Shown here one piece after another: positions 1 through 7,300 of a stretch of DNA of 9,936 bases. Position 1 is the first letter of the stretch. Each line of letters begins with the position of its first letter. The stretch lies in contig CAMYVI010000083.1 of assembly GCA_947302185.1 (NCBI GenBank), positions 1 through 9,936 of the forward strand. The letters run 5' to 3'. This DNA is from an uncultured Lachnospiraceae bacterium. Lineage in GTDB: Bacteria > Bacillota_A > Clostridia > Lachnospirales > Lachnospiraceae. The notes beneath the pieces are model-generated. The model made no database searches. It saw nothing but the letters and a program-made list of their open reading frames with translations, and was not told the DNA's origin. The position numbers and the translations under genes were made by a program.

Positions 1-16
1 GACGGTTATTGTATAT

Positions 17-45
17 ATTATAATGCAATAAACCATTTCTGTAAA
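17..45 (-). promoter_or_regulatory. Sigma-A-like promoter reading off the left edge
   Basis: On the minus strand a TTTACA -35 box (45-40) is followed by a 17-base spacer and a perfect TATAAT -10 box (22-17). The predicted start is around position 10. It lies just past the end of the pqqD-like gene, so it would drive a gene to the left of the window rather than the operon described here. Boxes and spacing are seen directly; activity is inferred. Confidence 0.6.
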
Positions 46-85
46 TGAATGGCAGGAATTTATTGTGTTTTTTTGCCATTTTTAC
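41..85. repeat. Imperfect inverted repeat overlapping the left promoter
   Basis: Bases 48-54 (AATGGCA) pair with 74-80 (TGCCATT), and 41-45 (GTAAA) pair with 81-85 (TTTAC), with two unpaired bases (46-47) on the left arm and a 19-base loop. The left arm overlaps the -35 box of the promoter at 17-45, so it could be an operator. It could also be a poor transcription terminator for the operon, but no T-run follows it on the minus strand. A second small inverted repeat, CGGCT/AGCCG, lies at 94-98 and 114-118, also without a T-run. Confidence 0.3.
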
Positions 86-139
86 AGGTTTTTCGGCTAT
101 TTTTCATCCTAAAAGCCGCAATACAGATAATAATGAATT

Positions 140-403
140 TCACTCCAGAATATCACATTTTATGAGGACACCGAGAAATTCCCGAGTATCCGACTCCGCA
201 GTCTCCCTGTCCACCTCGTACTCATCCATCATGGCTTTAATAAGGGTCTCCTCGTCCGTATCTTCCTGCAGTTTCTGCCAGAGGAAATTTCCGGTCTCAT
301 TGATCGTGATCAGCCCGTTCAGTTTGAGCGCCATCTCACCCGTCGGTACAATGATGTACTCATCCGCTATTTCTCTCACTACAAATTCATTTTTGACTTT
401 CAT
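140..403 (-). CDS. PqqD-family protein (RiPP recognition element)
   Basis: An 87-residue protein of usual PqqD length. PqqD-type proteins are small winged-helix proteins that bind the leader of a precursor peptide and present it to a modifying enzyme, often a radical SAM-SPASM protein. The family pattern is clear: an N-terminal beta region (REIADEYIIVPTGE), then LNGLITINETGNFLW leading into the first helix, then a helical half with YEVDRETAESDTREFL and a hydrophobic end. I chose Met at 403 because AAAGGG lies 5 bases upstream (414-409). A start at 421 would add six charged residues and has no clear ribosome site. The gene overlaps the end of the protease gene by 17 bases, so translation is probably coupled. 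It is the last gene of the operon in view. Family assignment is firm; the partner peptide is inferred to be the product of 4093-4383. Confidence 0.85.
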   Translation of the reverse strand: MKVKNEFVVREIADEYIIVPTGEMALKLNGLITINETGNFLWQKLQEDTDEETLIKAMMDEYEVDRETAESDTREFLGVLIKCDILE

Positions 404-983
404 AGGTTCCCTTTCTCGCAATATTACAGTATATGCTGTAGACTTTTATGCATACAGGTCTGAACAGCACCATCCGTATCCAAATTCTCTCAAAAAAGTC
501 CCAAAAAGCATCTCCGCTTTTCAGAACCTTACCCTTTCGTTCAACCGCCGTCGCCAAAGCAGCAATCTGGCTCTTCCTGACCGGTCCTTCAATATAGGTC
601 TGTGCATCACCGACCATATAATAGTTCTCTCCGGATATCCTTTTGATTCTATGTAAGACATATTCGCCGTTCTGTCTGCGAAAAAGTACAATGTCCCCGA
701 CAGAGAGCTCACGGAACGGTTTTTCGAGTACTACGTGGTCACGCCCATCGGCAAGAAACGGAGTCATACTGCCGCCGGCAATCAACAGGCTGACCGACCT
801 ACCCTCATTCATGATAGAAAGCAGCAGATCAATATACTCTTCTGTCCTTACCTTTCTGATATCGGCCGGCAGGTCAGCAGCTGTCGGCACAGCGCCCCGC
901 AGAAACGACGATAGAAGCAGTGGACATGCTCTCTGCCCCGCTGTCAGGTATTTCTTAGCAGAATTATCCCTCATCTGTGTCAT
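387..983 (-). CDS. S24/S26 signal-peptidase-like protease, Ser/His type
   Basis: A 198-residue protein with the signal peptidase/LexA-like fold signature. The likely nucleophile is Ser72 in GGSMTPFL. The second conserved block, GDIVLFRRQNGEYVLHRIKRI, has His111 where bacterial signal peptidase I has the general-base Lys. The third block is YYMVGDA (Asp126). A His in this place is typical of archaeal/ER-type and SipW-like enzymes. There is no clear N-terminal membrane anchor; residues 1-50 look soluble. The C-terminal part (about 160-188) is aromatic and hydrophobic with scattered Arg/Lys, perhaps an amphipathic membrane contact. The start overlaps the preceding gene by 20 bases, and GGTGAG lies just upstream of the ATG. 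Inferred role: cleavage of the peptide leader, or of the VWA or membrane-anchored partner. It could instead be a non-secretory S24 peptidase. Fold assignment is strong, substrate unknown. Confidence 0.8.
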   Translation of the reverse strand: MTQMRDNSAKKYLTAGQRACPLLLSSFLRGAVPTAADLPADIRKVRTEEYIDLLLSIMNEGRSVSLLIAGGSMTPFLADGRDHVVLEKPFRELSVGDIVLFRRQNGEYVLHRIKRISGENYYMVGDAQTYIEGPVRKSQIAALATAVERKGKVLKSGDAFWDFFERIWIRMVLFRPVCIKVYSIYCNIARKGTYESQK

Positions 984-2022
984 ATATTCTCACCATCAGT
1001 ACTTTGCTGAAGCCTGTTGCATAGTGTGACGGACTCACTGTAACTTTACTGCCTTCTGTGAGATCACTGATTTTTACTGTATAAGTGATGCCGCCGACAT
1101 ATGCATCGTTTTCCTCACTATAGAACTTGTAGTAAATGCGCACGACAGGAATATCCTTATTTGAAATATTCTCAACTATAAGAGAATTATTCTCACCCTC
1201 AGTAACAATAACTTCTCCTTCAGACATCTCAAGTTCATCAAGGCGGGCAACTGCAGCTTCGCACCTTCTCCATGAGATATCCTCTCTCATTGCTGCAGCC
1301 TCTTTTTCCTGAACTACCGCCACGCCGCCCGCCGGAATATCTGTACATATAAACACGAATTGCCCTGCTGTTCCGGATAATTCGACTTCTGCGTATTCTA
1401 CAGCTTCGTCTCCTGTATTTTCAAGGATGATGGCTGCAATACCCTCTACTTCGGTGTCAGACCCATCTTCCAGGAAAATACCGTCGTAAGCCGAAATCTT
1501 CCTTACGACAAGATTCCTGTCTGGTATACTGTACGGAAATGAAATATCCTCTGTAATTCCCGGAGTCGGAGATACTTCCGGGTTCTCGTTACCGGGGCTG
1601 TCTATTCCGATATTATCCCAGGTGATTCTTTGAGAAGAGATGCTGTGATTCGTCATTTCTCCCTGATTGCCTTCATCACCCTGATAATTGTTGTCCTCAT
1701 AATAGCCGTCAGAAGATCTGTCATCAGCAGTATCCGAGGTGATGTTTGACGCCTCTCCGACCTCTTTATCCTTCGCTGATTCTTCCGAAACAGCTTCATT
1801 TGCAGACTCAACAGGCCGTCCATCTGACTGATCGATATCACTGCTGTCTTCACCTTTACTATCAGACGAATACGCATTCACATTTCCGCTATCATCTGTA
1901 ACTGCAGTCTGTACCGATATATCGTCTGCGGTATTGACCGACATCTGCCGGTTGAAAAGCACGAAAATTAATATCAAAACTACTACAGCGCCTATAGCAG
2001 CCATTACTTTTTTATCTTTCAT
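964..2022 (-). CDS. Membrane-anchored Asp/Ser-rich protein with two beta-type ectodomains
   Basis: I do not recognise a named family. The 352-residue protein begins with a short basic stretch (MKDKK) and one hydrophobic helix at about residues 7-23, which fits a signal anchor without an obvious cleavage site. Residues about 30-160 are low complexity, rich in Asp, Ser, Glu and Asn, as in an extended wall-spanning linker. Two beta-rich segments follow at about 163-245 and 268-350, with alternating hydrophobic patterns (EGIAAIILENTGDEAVEY; NSLIVENISNKDIPVVRIYYKF) resembling Ig/FxLYD-like folds. Cys226 and Cys254 are its only cysteines. The start is fixed by AAAGGAGG 5 bases upstream (2035-2028), embedded in the end of the interrupted radical SAM reading frame. 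The end overlaps the protease gene. Inferred: an extracellular partner or receptor for the peptide or the VWA protein. Confidence 0.75.
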   Translation of the reverse strand: MKDKKVMAAIGAVVVLILIFVLFNRQMSVNTADDISVQTAVTDDSGNVNAYSSDSKGEDSSDIDQSDGRPVESANEAVSEESAKDKEVGEASNITSDTADDRSSDGYYEDNNYQGDEGNQGEMTNHSISSQRITWDNIGIDSPGNENPEVSPTPGITEDISFPYSIPDRNLVVRKISAYDGIFLEDGSDTEVEGIAAIILENTGDEAVEYAEVELSGTAGQFVFICTDIPAGGVAVVQEKEAAAMREDISWRRCEAAVARLDELEMSEGEVIVTEGENNSLIVENISNKDIPVVRIYYKFYSEENDAYVGGITYTVKISDLTEGSKVTVSPSHYATGFSKVLMVRIYDTDEG

Positions 2023-2215
2023 TGCTGCCTCCTTTCAGTATTTCTTTTTCCACCTGTCTCAAGGCATCCGGATAGGCTGCTGCCATCTCACATCGATAGG
2101 CCGGCACTTTTGAATACTCTCCTGTCTCCGCCTGTGCCATCGCGGCGCATGCCCGGCATTCCCCCCGGGCCGCGCAGTCTGTACACTTTGCCGGCAGTCG
2201 AATCTCAGCCGCAGC
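2012..2215 (-). pseudogene. Severed SPASM tail of the radical SAM gene
   Basis: Directly after the TAA at 2218-2216, the same reading frame runs on for 67 codons to a TAA at 2014-2012, and its translation is a typical SPASM C-terminus. Counting the stop as codon 313, it carries Cys324, Cys327, Cys333 and Cys336 in KCTDCAARGECRACAAM, then AETGEYSKVPAYRC with Cys355. These cysteines normally bind the auxiliary iron-sulfur cluster(s). There is no frameshift and no good ribosome site for separate translation, and the only internal Met (339) lies after four of the five Cys. The frame overlaps the next gene by 11 bases, as expected for an originally coupled gene. One base change (for example GAA to TAA) explains the break. 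Mutation, sequencing error or readthrough cannot be told apart here. Confidence 0.85.
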
Positions 2216-3154
2216 TTACATTGTTTTTACCCAAGCATCACTGAACCCGATTGAGAACACTTCGGGAGCATTTTCCGATATGACCATACCGCATGGCAGC
2301 ATGCGTCCATCCCACGTGACCCAAAAGCTGCTTTTCCCGGCACGGCATCTGATTCCTTCCCCCTGCTCCAAGCAGGTTTCATCTATGTCTGAGGGAAGAG
2401 CAAAGCTTCGTGTCTTCATTCGCTCCAGATACTTCTCGTCACCATACTGCAGCCGTTCCGCGAGTGCCGTCACATATGCAGCTTCCTTCGGGGCAAACCG
2501 GTCATTGGTCCCGACCAAGTCTTTGCTCTTTCGCATCGGCGGAAACATATATGCAGTAGTCTCAAGAATAAGCTTTTGATCTTTCGCATAGTTCACCATC
2601 GCTTCAAGGTCACATACGTTATATGGCGTAAGACTGCAGTTGAGCTTGACAGACAGCCCTGCCTCCCGCAGCTTTTCAATCGATTTTCTGACTCTTGTAA
2701 ATCCGTCCGGCAGGCGACACAGGCGTCCGTATGTTTCATCCGAAGCTCCGTATAACGTAACATTGAGCCTCGCAGGCGGTGTGTTTTTAAGCCATGAGAT
2801 AACTCTCTCATCAATCAGAGTTCCGTTGGTATTAACAGAAATCACCAAACCGATTCTATGCAACTCTGTGAGTATATCCTCTAAATCCGGCCGGCTGAAG
2901 GGTTCTCCTCCTGTTATAAGAAGATACAACATGCCACGCTCTGCTGCGTCCTTTCCTAATTGTATCCACTTTTCTGCCGGGAAAAGCGCATGCTGTTTTT
3001 CCTGCTCCTCCTTGGAAAGCCTAATATAACACATTCGGCAGTTCATATTGCACAGGGGAGTAAGTTCAAATGTCCCACCGAGCGGTATCCTGCGCTGTGT
3101 AGCCTTTCGGTACATATATTCTGTTAAAGCCGGTTCACGAGGCAAATCAATCAT
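2216..3154 (-). CDS. Radical SAM peptide-maturase-like enzyme, C-terminally truncated
   Basis: A 312-residue open frame with the radical SAM cluster motif CxxxCxxC at Cys35-Cys39-Cys42 (LCNMNCRMC). The usual barrel signatures follow: LLITGGEPFSRPD (79-90) for SAM binding, SVNTNGT (106-112) and LNVTLYGASDETY (130-142). The first half of a SPASM domain is present, with Cys270 (IRCRAGKSSFWVTWDG) and Cys288 (LPCGM). The frame stops at codon 313 with TAA, while the rest of SPASM is intact just downstream (2215-2012), giving a natural length of about 380 residues, normal for this family. Such enzymes typically build thioether, carbon-carbon or related crosslinks in peptides, with a PqqD-like partner as encoded at the operon end. 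The start ATG lies 7 bases after the kinase stop; GGGAGG is about 12 bases upstream, a long spacing. Without the auxiliary cluster ligands the 312-residue form is probably inactive. Confidence 0.85.
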   Translation of the reverse strand: MIDLPREPALTEYMYRKATQRRIPLGGTFELTPLCNMNCRMCYIRLSKEEQEKQHALFPAEKWIQLGKDAAERGMLYLLITGGEPFSRPDLEDILTELHRIGLVISVNTNGTLIDERVISWLKNTPPARLNVTLYGASDETYGRLCRLPDGFTRVRKSIEKLREAGLSVKLNCSLTPYNVCDLEAMVNYAKDQKLILETTAYMFPPMRKSKDLVGTNDRFAPKEAAYVTALAERLQYGDEKYLERMKTRSFALPSDIDETCLEQGEGIRCRAGKSSFWVTWDGRMLPCGMVISENAPEVFSIGFSDAWVKTM

Positions 3155-3161
3155 TTCAGAG

Positions 3162-4013
3162 TCATACCTCCCTTATTAGTTCCTCCTTTAGTATCCTGAC
3201 GGCCCCCTCATCCGGGAGACATGTCAAGCGATACGCAGGCACATCTTTTACCAGTTCCAGAATGTACGCTGAAGCCTCTCTGACATATTCACTGTCCCAC
3301 TGGTGGATCAGGGTTTCAGGATAAAGGGCTTTAAAGGCCTCCACTGGACTTAATCGTCTTACAGTGTTCTCTTTTCCCTGCCCCAGCATCACAATTGCAG
3401 TCAGAGGGGCCGATTCATTTCTGTAAATACCCGATGTCCCGGCATAAGGAAGTCCGTAAGCGTTCCATCTGCCATCCGATTTTCTTATACCGGTCCGATC
3501 CCCGTTCAGGCATTCCGCTTTCTCATATTTAATCCACAAATCCGCCTGCGTTGATTTACCTGTTCCGGATGGAGCAGAAAAAATGATACCGCAATTTCTC
3601 CAGCGAATAAATGATGCGTGGACAATGAGACCGTGATGATTTAAAAGAAGCCTCTCGAGAGACAGGTGATCTACAAAGTCCCGCGAATACTCCATGAAAG
3701 AAACAGCATTTCGGGTATATGCGATATTTATATGCCGTTTTCCATAAACCGCACATGCATATGGCGGTTTCGATTTATTAGGGAAGTAATAGACCTCCTC
3801 CCCATCACTTATGCTATAGAATAATCTGTTCAGTTTCCAGGTTCCCTTATCTTTCGGCTTGCTGATCTCCGTCTCCTCAAAAAAAGAGACTTTTACATCA
3901 CAGAAAATATCTGCCTTCTTCACCAGAAACGGGACAGATTCCTCCAAAACCTTAAGCTCAAATGGAAGTTCACAGCATATTCCGATTCCCGCAATACTAT
4001 AATTAAAACGCAT
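3162..4013 (-). CDS. HPr kinase/phosphorylase-like P-loop protein
   Basis: A 283-residue protein with a Walker A loop SAPSGTGKST at about residues 146-155, preceded by a conserved His132 (LIVHASFI) and followed by LNGDRTGI (Asp172) and GLPYAG, the order seen in HPr kinase-like proteins linked to RiPP clusters. Canonical HPr kinase phosphorylates Ser46 of HPr; the diverged relatives in lasso peptide clusters phosphorylate peptide Ser. The N-terminal 130 residues are beta-rich without the usual HprK N-domain. I place the start at 4013: AGAGGG (4026-4021) lies 7 bases upstream. The longer start at 4061 falls in the loop of the terminator at 4027-4072 and has no ribosome site. The next gene starts 7 bases after the stop, so these two are tightly coupled. 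Substrate is inferred to be the 96-residue peptide; not the housekeeping HprK, given context and divergence. Confidence 0.8.
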   Translation of the reverse strand: MRFNYSIAGIGICCELPFELKVLEESVPFLVKKADIFCDVKVSFFEETEISKPKDKGTWKLNRLFYSISDGEEVYYFPNKSKPPYACAVYGKRHINIAYTRNAVSFMEYSRDFVDHLSLERLLLNHHGLIVHASFIRWRNCGIIFSAPSGTGKSTQADLWIKYEKAECLNGDRTGIRKSDGRWNAYGLPYAGTSGIYRNESAPLTAIVMLGQGKENTVRRLSPVEAFKALYPETLIHQWDSEYVREASAYILELVKDVPAYRLTCLPDEGAVRILKEELIREV

Positions 4014-4020
4014 CAAAAAG

Positions 4021-4026
4021 CCCTCT
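4021..4026 (-). promoter_or_regulatory. Ribosome binding site fixing the kinase start
   Basis: AGAGGG on the minus strand, 7 bases before the ATG at 4013-4011 and directly after the T-run of the terminator. It supports the shorter protein start, since no comparable site precedes the ATG at 4061. Confidence 0.6.
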
Positions 4027-4072
4027 AAAAAAGCTGCCGCATCAGACGAATTATCCGTCATTCAGCGGCAGC
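4027..4072 (-). terminator. Intrinsic terminator between peptide and kinase genes
   Basis: On the minus strand an 8-bp GC-rich stem, GCTGCCGC (4072-4065) with GCGGCAGC (4040-4033), is followed at once by six T (4032-4027). Inside it an upper 4-bp stem (4059-4056 with 4048-4045) closes a 7-base loop. It starts 20 bases after the peptide stop codon and ends just before the kinase ribosome site. No promoter with both boxes is visible between it and the kinase gene, so readthrough must supply the downstream genes; it probably sets a high peptide-to-enzyme ratio. Confidence 0.8.
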
Positions 4073-4092
4073 CTGAGACTAACTGTCAATTA

Positions 4093-4383
4093 TTACACAG
4101 ATCCGAAAATACCCACGCCTCCTGTGGGCCCATTGTAACAGCCGATTCCAAGGTCATAATCCAGATCCACTATCTCTGTACAGATACCCTCCGATAACCA
4201 ATAAGTAACTGGTTCATCCCCGAAATCAGATTCATTCGAATAAAATCCACAGACACCAACATCTTGAAGGGTCGGTTTGTAATTATCATACCCGGATACC
4301 GGCGTCCCGCAATTTTTCGCTATACTCTGCGTCAGAGCAATCGACTCTATCGTGATTTGTGGTTTTTTATACTCTTTTTTCAT
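4093..4383 (-). CDS. Candidate RiPP precursor peptide, four Cys, YxxP leader
   Basis: A 96-residue peptide, too short and biased for an enzyme and unlike any family I can name. The N-terminus is a charged helix-like leader, MKKEYKKPQITIESIAL, containing Y5-x-x-P8-x-I10. A YxxP motif with a following hydrophobic residue is the leader site bound by PqqD-like RRE proteins in lasso peptide systems. The rest holds Cys25, Cys45, Cys68 and Cys82, spaced 20, 23 and 14 residues apart and mostly next to Gly, and it ends in a Gly-rich tail (CYNGPTGGVGIFGSV) with a penultimate Ser. There is no signal peptide. The start is set at Met 4383 because GGAGG (4393-4389) lies 5 bases upstream; the ATG at 4395 overlaps that site. 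The gene begins 15 bases after the VWA gene and is followed by a terminator. Precursor role is inferred from leader, size, context and Cys content. Confidence 0.7.
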   Translation of the reverse strand: MKKEYKKPQITIESIALTQSIAKNCGTPVSGYDNYKPTLQDVGVCGFYSNESDFGDEPVTYWLSEGICTEIVDLDYDLGIGCYNGPTGGVGIFGSV

Positions 4384-4388
4384 AAACA

Positions 4389-4393
4389 CCTCC
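4389..4393 (-). promoter_or_regulatory. Ribosome binding site fixing the peptide start
   Basis: GGAGG, 5 bases before the ATG at 4383-4381. It overlaps the codons following the alternative upstream ATG at 4395, which makes the four-residue longer product unlikely. Confidence 0.65.
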
Positions 4394-4398
4394 ATGTA

Positions 4399-7300
4399 TC
4401 ATCCAAACAGACTTGCAAGACCGCCAAAGAGGCTCTTCAGAAGCTGATTTATGACACCCTGTAACCTCGCACTCTTCTTTGCCTGCGAAATCGCTGAAGC
4501 ATCGCTCTGAGTAGTACTCTTTCCCAAATCATACCCTTCGGGGTTCTCAATGGTGATGTCGTCTTCGTCGAGTAATACTGTTTCTTCTTCCTGCGTTTGT
4601 TCCGCATCCTGTTCTTCGATTTCTTCCTCTGTCAGAGGAGCTTCATCGCTGACCATGATTGGAAGCGCTCTGAAAGCCATAAGCGCAGCCGGCACATTCG
4701 ATACGTTGAGCGGTCCCATTCCTGCAGAAGATCCTTCTGTCGCCGGTGTGACTGCCCCCGTCATCCGAAGTTTCGTGATGGCTATCTTTCCGTCTCCACT
4801 ATTACTCACGATGATCTGATTTTCATCATTCGGCACCACTCTGTAGAAAAGATCCGTCGTATGATTGATATTAAGTTCCCTTGCTCCCTCATCATATGTG
4901 ACGGACACAGTTGCATCCGCTTCAAGCCTCTTGATTCCGAGATAATATGCGTTGGCACTTCCGGTAGTCTGGATAACGACTGACTGGTCTTTAGCCAGAT
5001 ATATTTCATTGAGCGGAGCCACTTTGCCGAGCTCACTGTTATTATAATCACCGACTGCAGATCCGCCGGCTTCAGTTCCGACCTCACAATTTGACGGAAC
5101 AATGAGGCTGATGGATGTAGCGTCTACCGTGCACTCGACAGCTCCGGATTCCTTCTGGGCAACACTGATCGTGCGTCCGGCCGTATCAACGATAGGTTCT
5201 CCGACAGCGTTGACGAATGTTCCCTTCTCCTCATCAAATGTTCCTCCGGTCGCAAGAATGATATCATCTGTGCCGTCAGAAACATATGTCTTCTCATCTC
5301 CGGACGGCTGATAATAAAGCTTATAGACCTGATCGACAAATGCGGCACTGCCCTCGGCAAAGAGTTCTCTCGCAATCGTAAATGTCGCGCCGAGTTCAGC
5401 GGCACCATATGCAGCCGAGACAACTGCATCGGATTCCAGATTCTGAATCGGATTATACACTCTTATACCATCGATATAATATGTAGAGCGTGTCCCTGAA
5501 GCATCCGTCTTTTTGCCTGCTGTAAGTTCAAGCTTATAGGTCCCGAAATCAAGCGGACCAAATGACAGGGTAGGAATCTGATAATAATCGCCGGATTTTG
5601 AATAATTATCAATTATCTTAGTCGCAATCATCTTGTTCGTACTGTCATAAAGTCTTGCTCTTACCTGACCTGCCTGTGTATTTGTTCTTGTGTAGACATC
5701 CACTCCGGTTCCTGTAAAATTAAATGTCACCTTAGCGCCTGAAGTAGTAGTCTTATGGGCAGAACCATCACTGTAGTCCTTGTCGGTAGAAAGTCCCGGA
5801 TCCTCACTAATCCATCCACCATGAACAAGATTATTGGCAGTTTCGGTGTTTTGACCCGGATTCGTAGTCTCTTCCTGAGACCAGGTTCCTGTGTACACAA
5901 ATCCCACGGCTGCGTTCAGATTGTCCTCTGCCATAAAATCATCTTCATAGTAAATATTGTTGGCAGGCATGACATCAATCTCATTATACATATAGAACTT
6001 GTCTGCTGTATCCGAAGTATTCTCGAATTTAACAGCACCGAACACCTTGTCCACGGTATTCATGAAACTGGTCATAGCATAATGGGAATTTGTCCTCTTC
6101 CCGACCGTGGCCAATGTAAACTTTCCGCTGCCGCCATCAGGTTCTGCCGCTGCCACAGGCGTGATAGCTCCGCTGCCAGAGACCGAGTACATCAATGTCA
6201 TATCCGTGCTGGCCACATAAGGCATATAGCCTGCCAAATCAGCGGTAAATCCTTGCGGGATCTTTGTCAAATCATTTGCGAGAATGTCAATATTTATCGG
6301 CTTAGCGTAGTCAATGACTGCGACATCCCTGGTCAGCTGCATTTTGGGAACAAGGTCATAGCGTACGCCGAAAGCTATATGAGAAGTGATGTGCCTATCG
6401 TCATACTCCTTGCCGGAATTATCATGTTCATATTTTTGTACATCTATGGTAGTCTGTGCGCCGTTCTGTGGTGGAACAGAGGCAGCTTCTGATGGTGCTG
6501 AAATTTCGAGCAGCGGCTCTAATACTGTGCCACTGGATGCACGTACCGTGTAAAATGCGTTAGGATCATACAGCACGTAGCCTTCTGGCAGGAAATCCTC
6601 CGCATTAATAATGGTGTTCTCAGAATGTAACACTGTCTTGTTGATCGGAAATTCTAAATGCTGCAAGTCACCGATCTGTATTCTCAGTGAGAACGGTATG
6701 ATCTGCCCCGTACGATTGACAGGGTTTCCGTCCTTGTCGACCAGATAATATTCAATATCCGTGACTGCATCCTTCCACACGGTCTGCGGTACAGGGAATA
6801 CACCCTGAATATACGAGTCTGTTATATCAAGATAAGTAATCGTTGCCTCGACATTGGTCTGCTCTGCGCCTGAACCATGCTGTCCTTCCATTGAACCTTT
6901 CAGGTAGACATAAAAGCTAAGGGATATCTCTTTGTCCGGAATATCACCGATACTCCAGTCAAAGGTCTCTTTGGCATTGCCGTGACCATCATCTACATCG
7001 GGATCTTTTGTATATGTGAAGTAGCGGGCATTTATTACAACTTTATTCCCTGATACAGTCATAATATTGGTCGCCCCGCCATTGATCTGGTCCGAATAAG
7101 CCTCATTTCCTTCTTCATTGAACGTAACTGTCTCAAGAGTAGTGGTCGTTCCGGTCCTGGTTCCGATGAGATCGGGACTTGGCGCAGTCTGCGCTGTGTA
7201 GAGATCATACGCCTTGACTTCCATATTCGGTACGCCGGCCGGGAAGTCAATGCGTGTGCTTGTCCCGTCCACATCACCTATAACATAGGATTTCGTTTCT

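Noticed and set aside
45..656. A 203-codon plus-strand open frame
   Set aside because: It lies antisense over the pqqD-like and protease genes, has no family features and no ribosome site; it is a shadow frame.
2012..2215. Separate translation of the SPASM tail as a small protein
   Set aside because: No ribosome site precedes a suitable start, and the only internal ATG in frame lies after four of the five Cys.
2216..2218. Selenocysteine or pyrrolysine recoding of the radical SAM internal stop
   Set aside because: The codon is TAA, while those systems use TGA and TAG; the position aligns with a non-catalytic residue between two SPASM parts.
4011..4061. Longer kinase start at 4061
   Set aside because: That ATG sits in the terminator loop with no ribosome site, whereas 4013 has AGAGGG 7 bases upstream.
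4080..4090. TTGACA-like -35 just after the peptide stop (possible promoter for the kinase)
   Set aside because: No -10 box occurs at a suitable spacing; the downstream bases are the GC-rich terminator stem.
5755..6492. A 245-codon plus-strand open frame
   Set aside because: It is antisense within the VWA gene, His/Cys/Ile-rich without a recognisable domain; the minus-strand frame is clearly the real gene.
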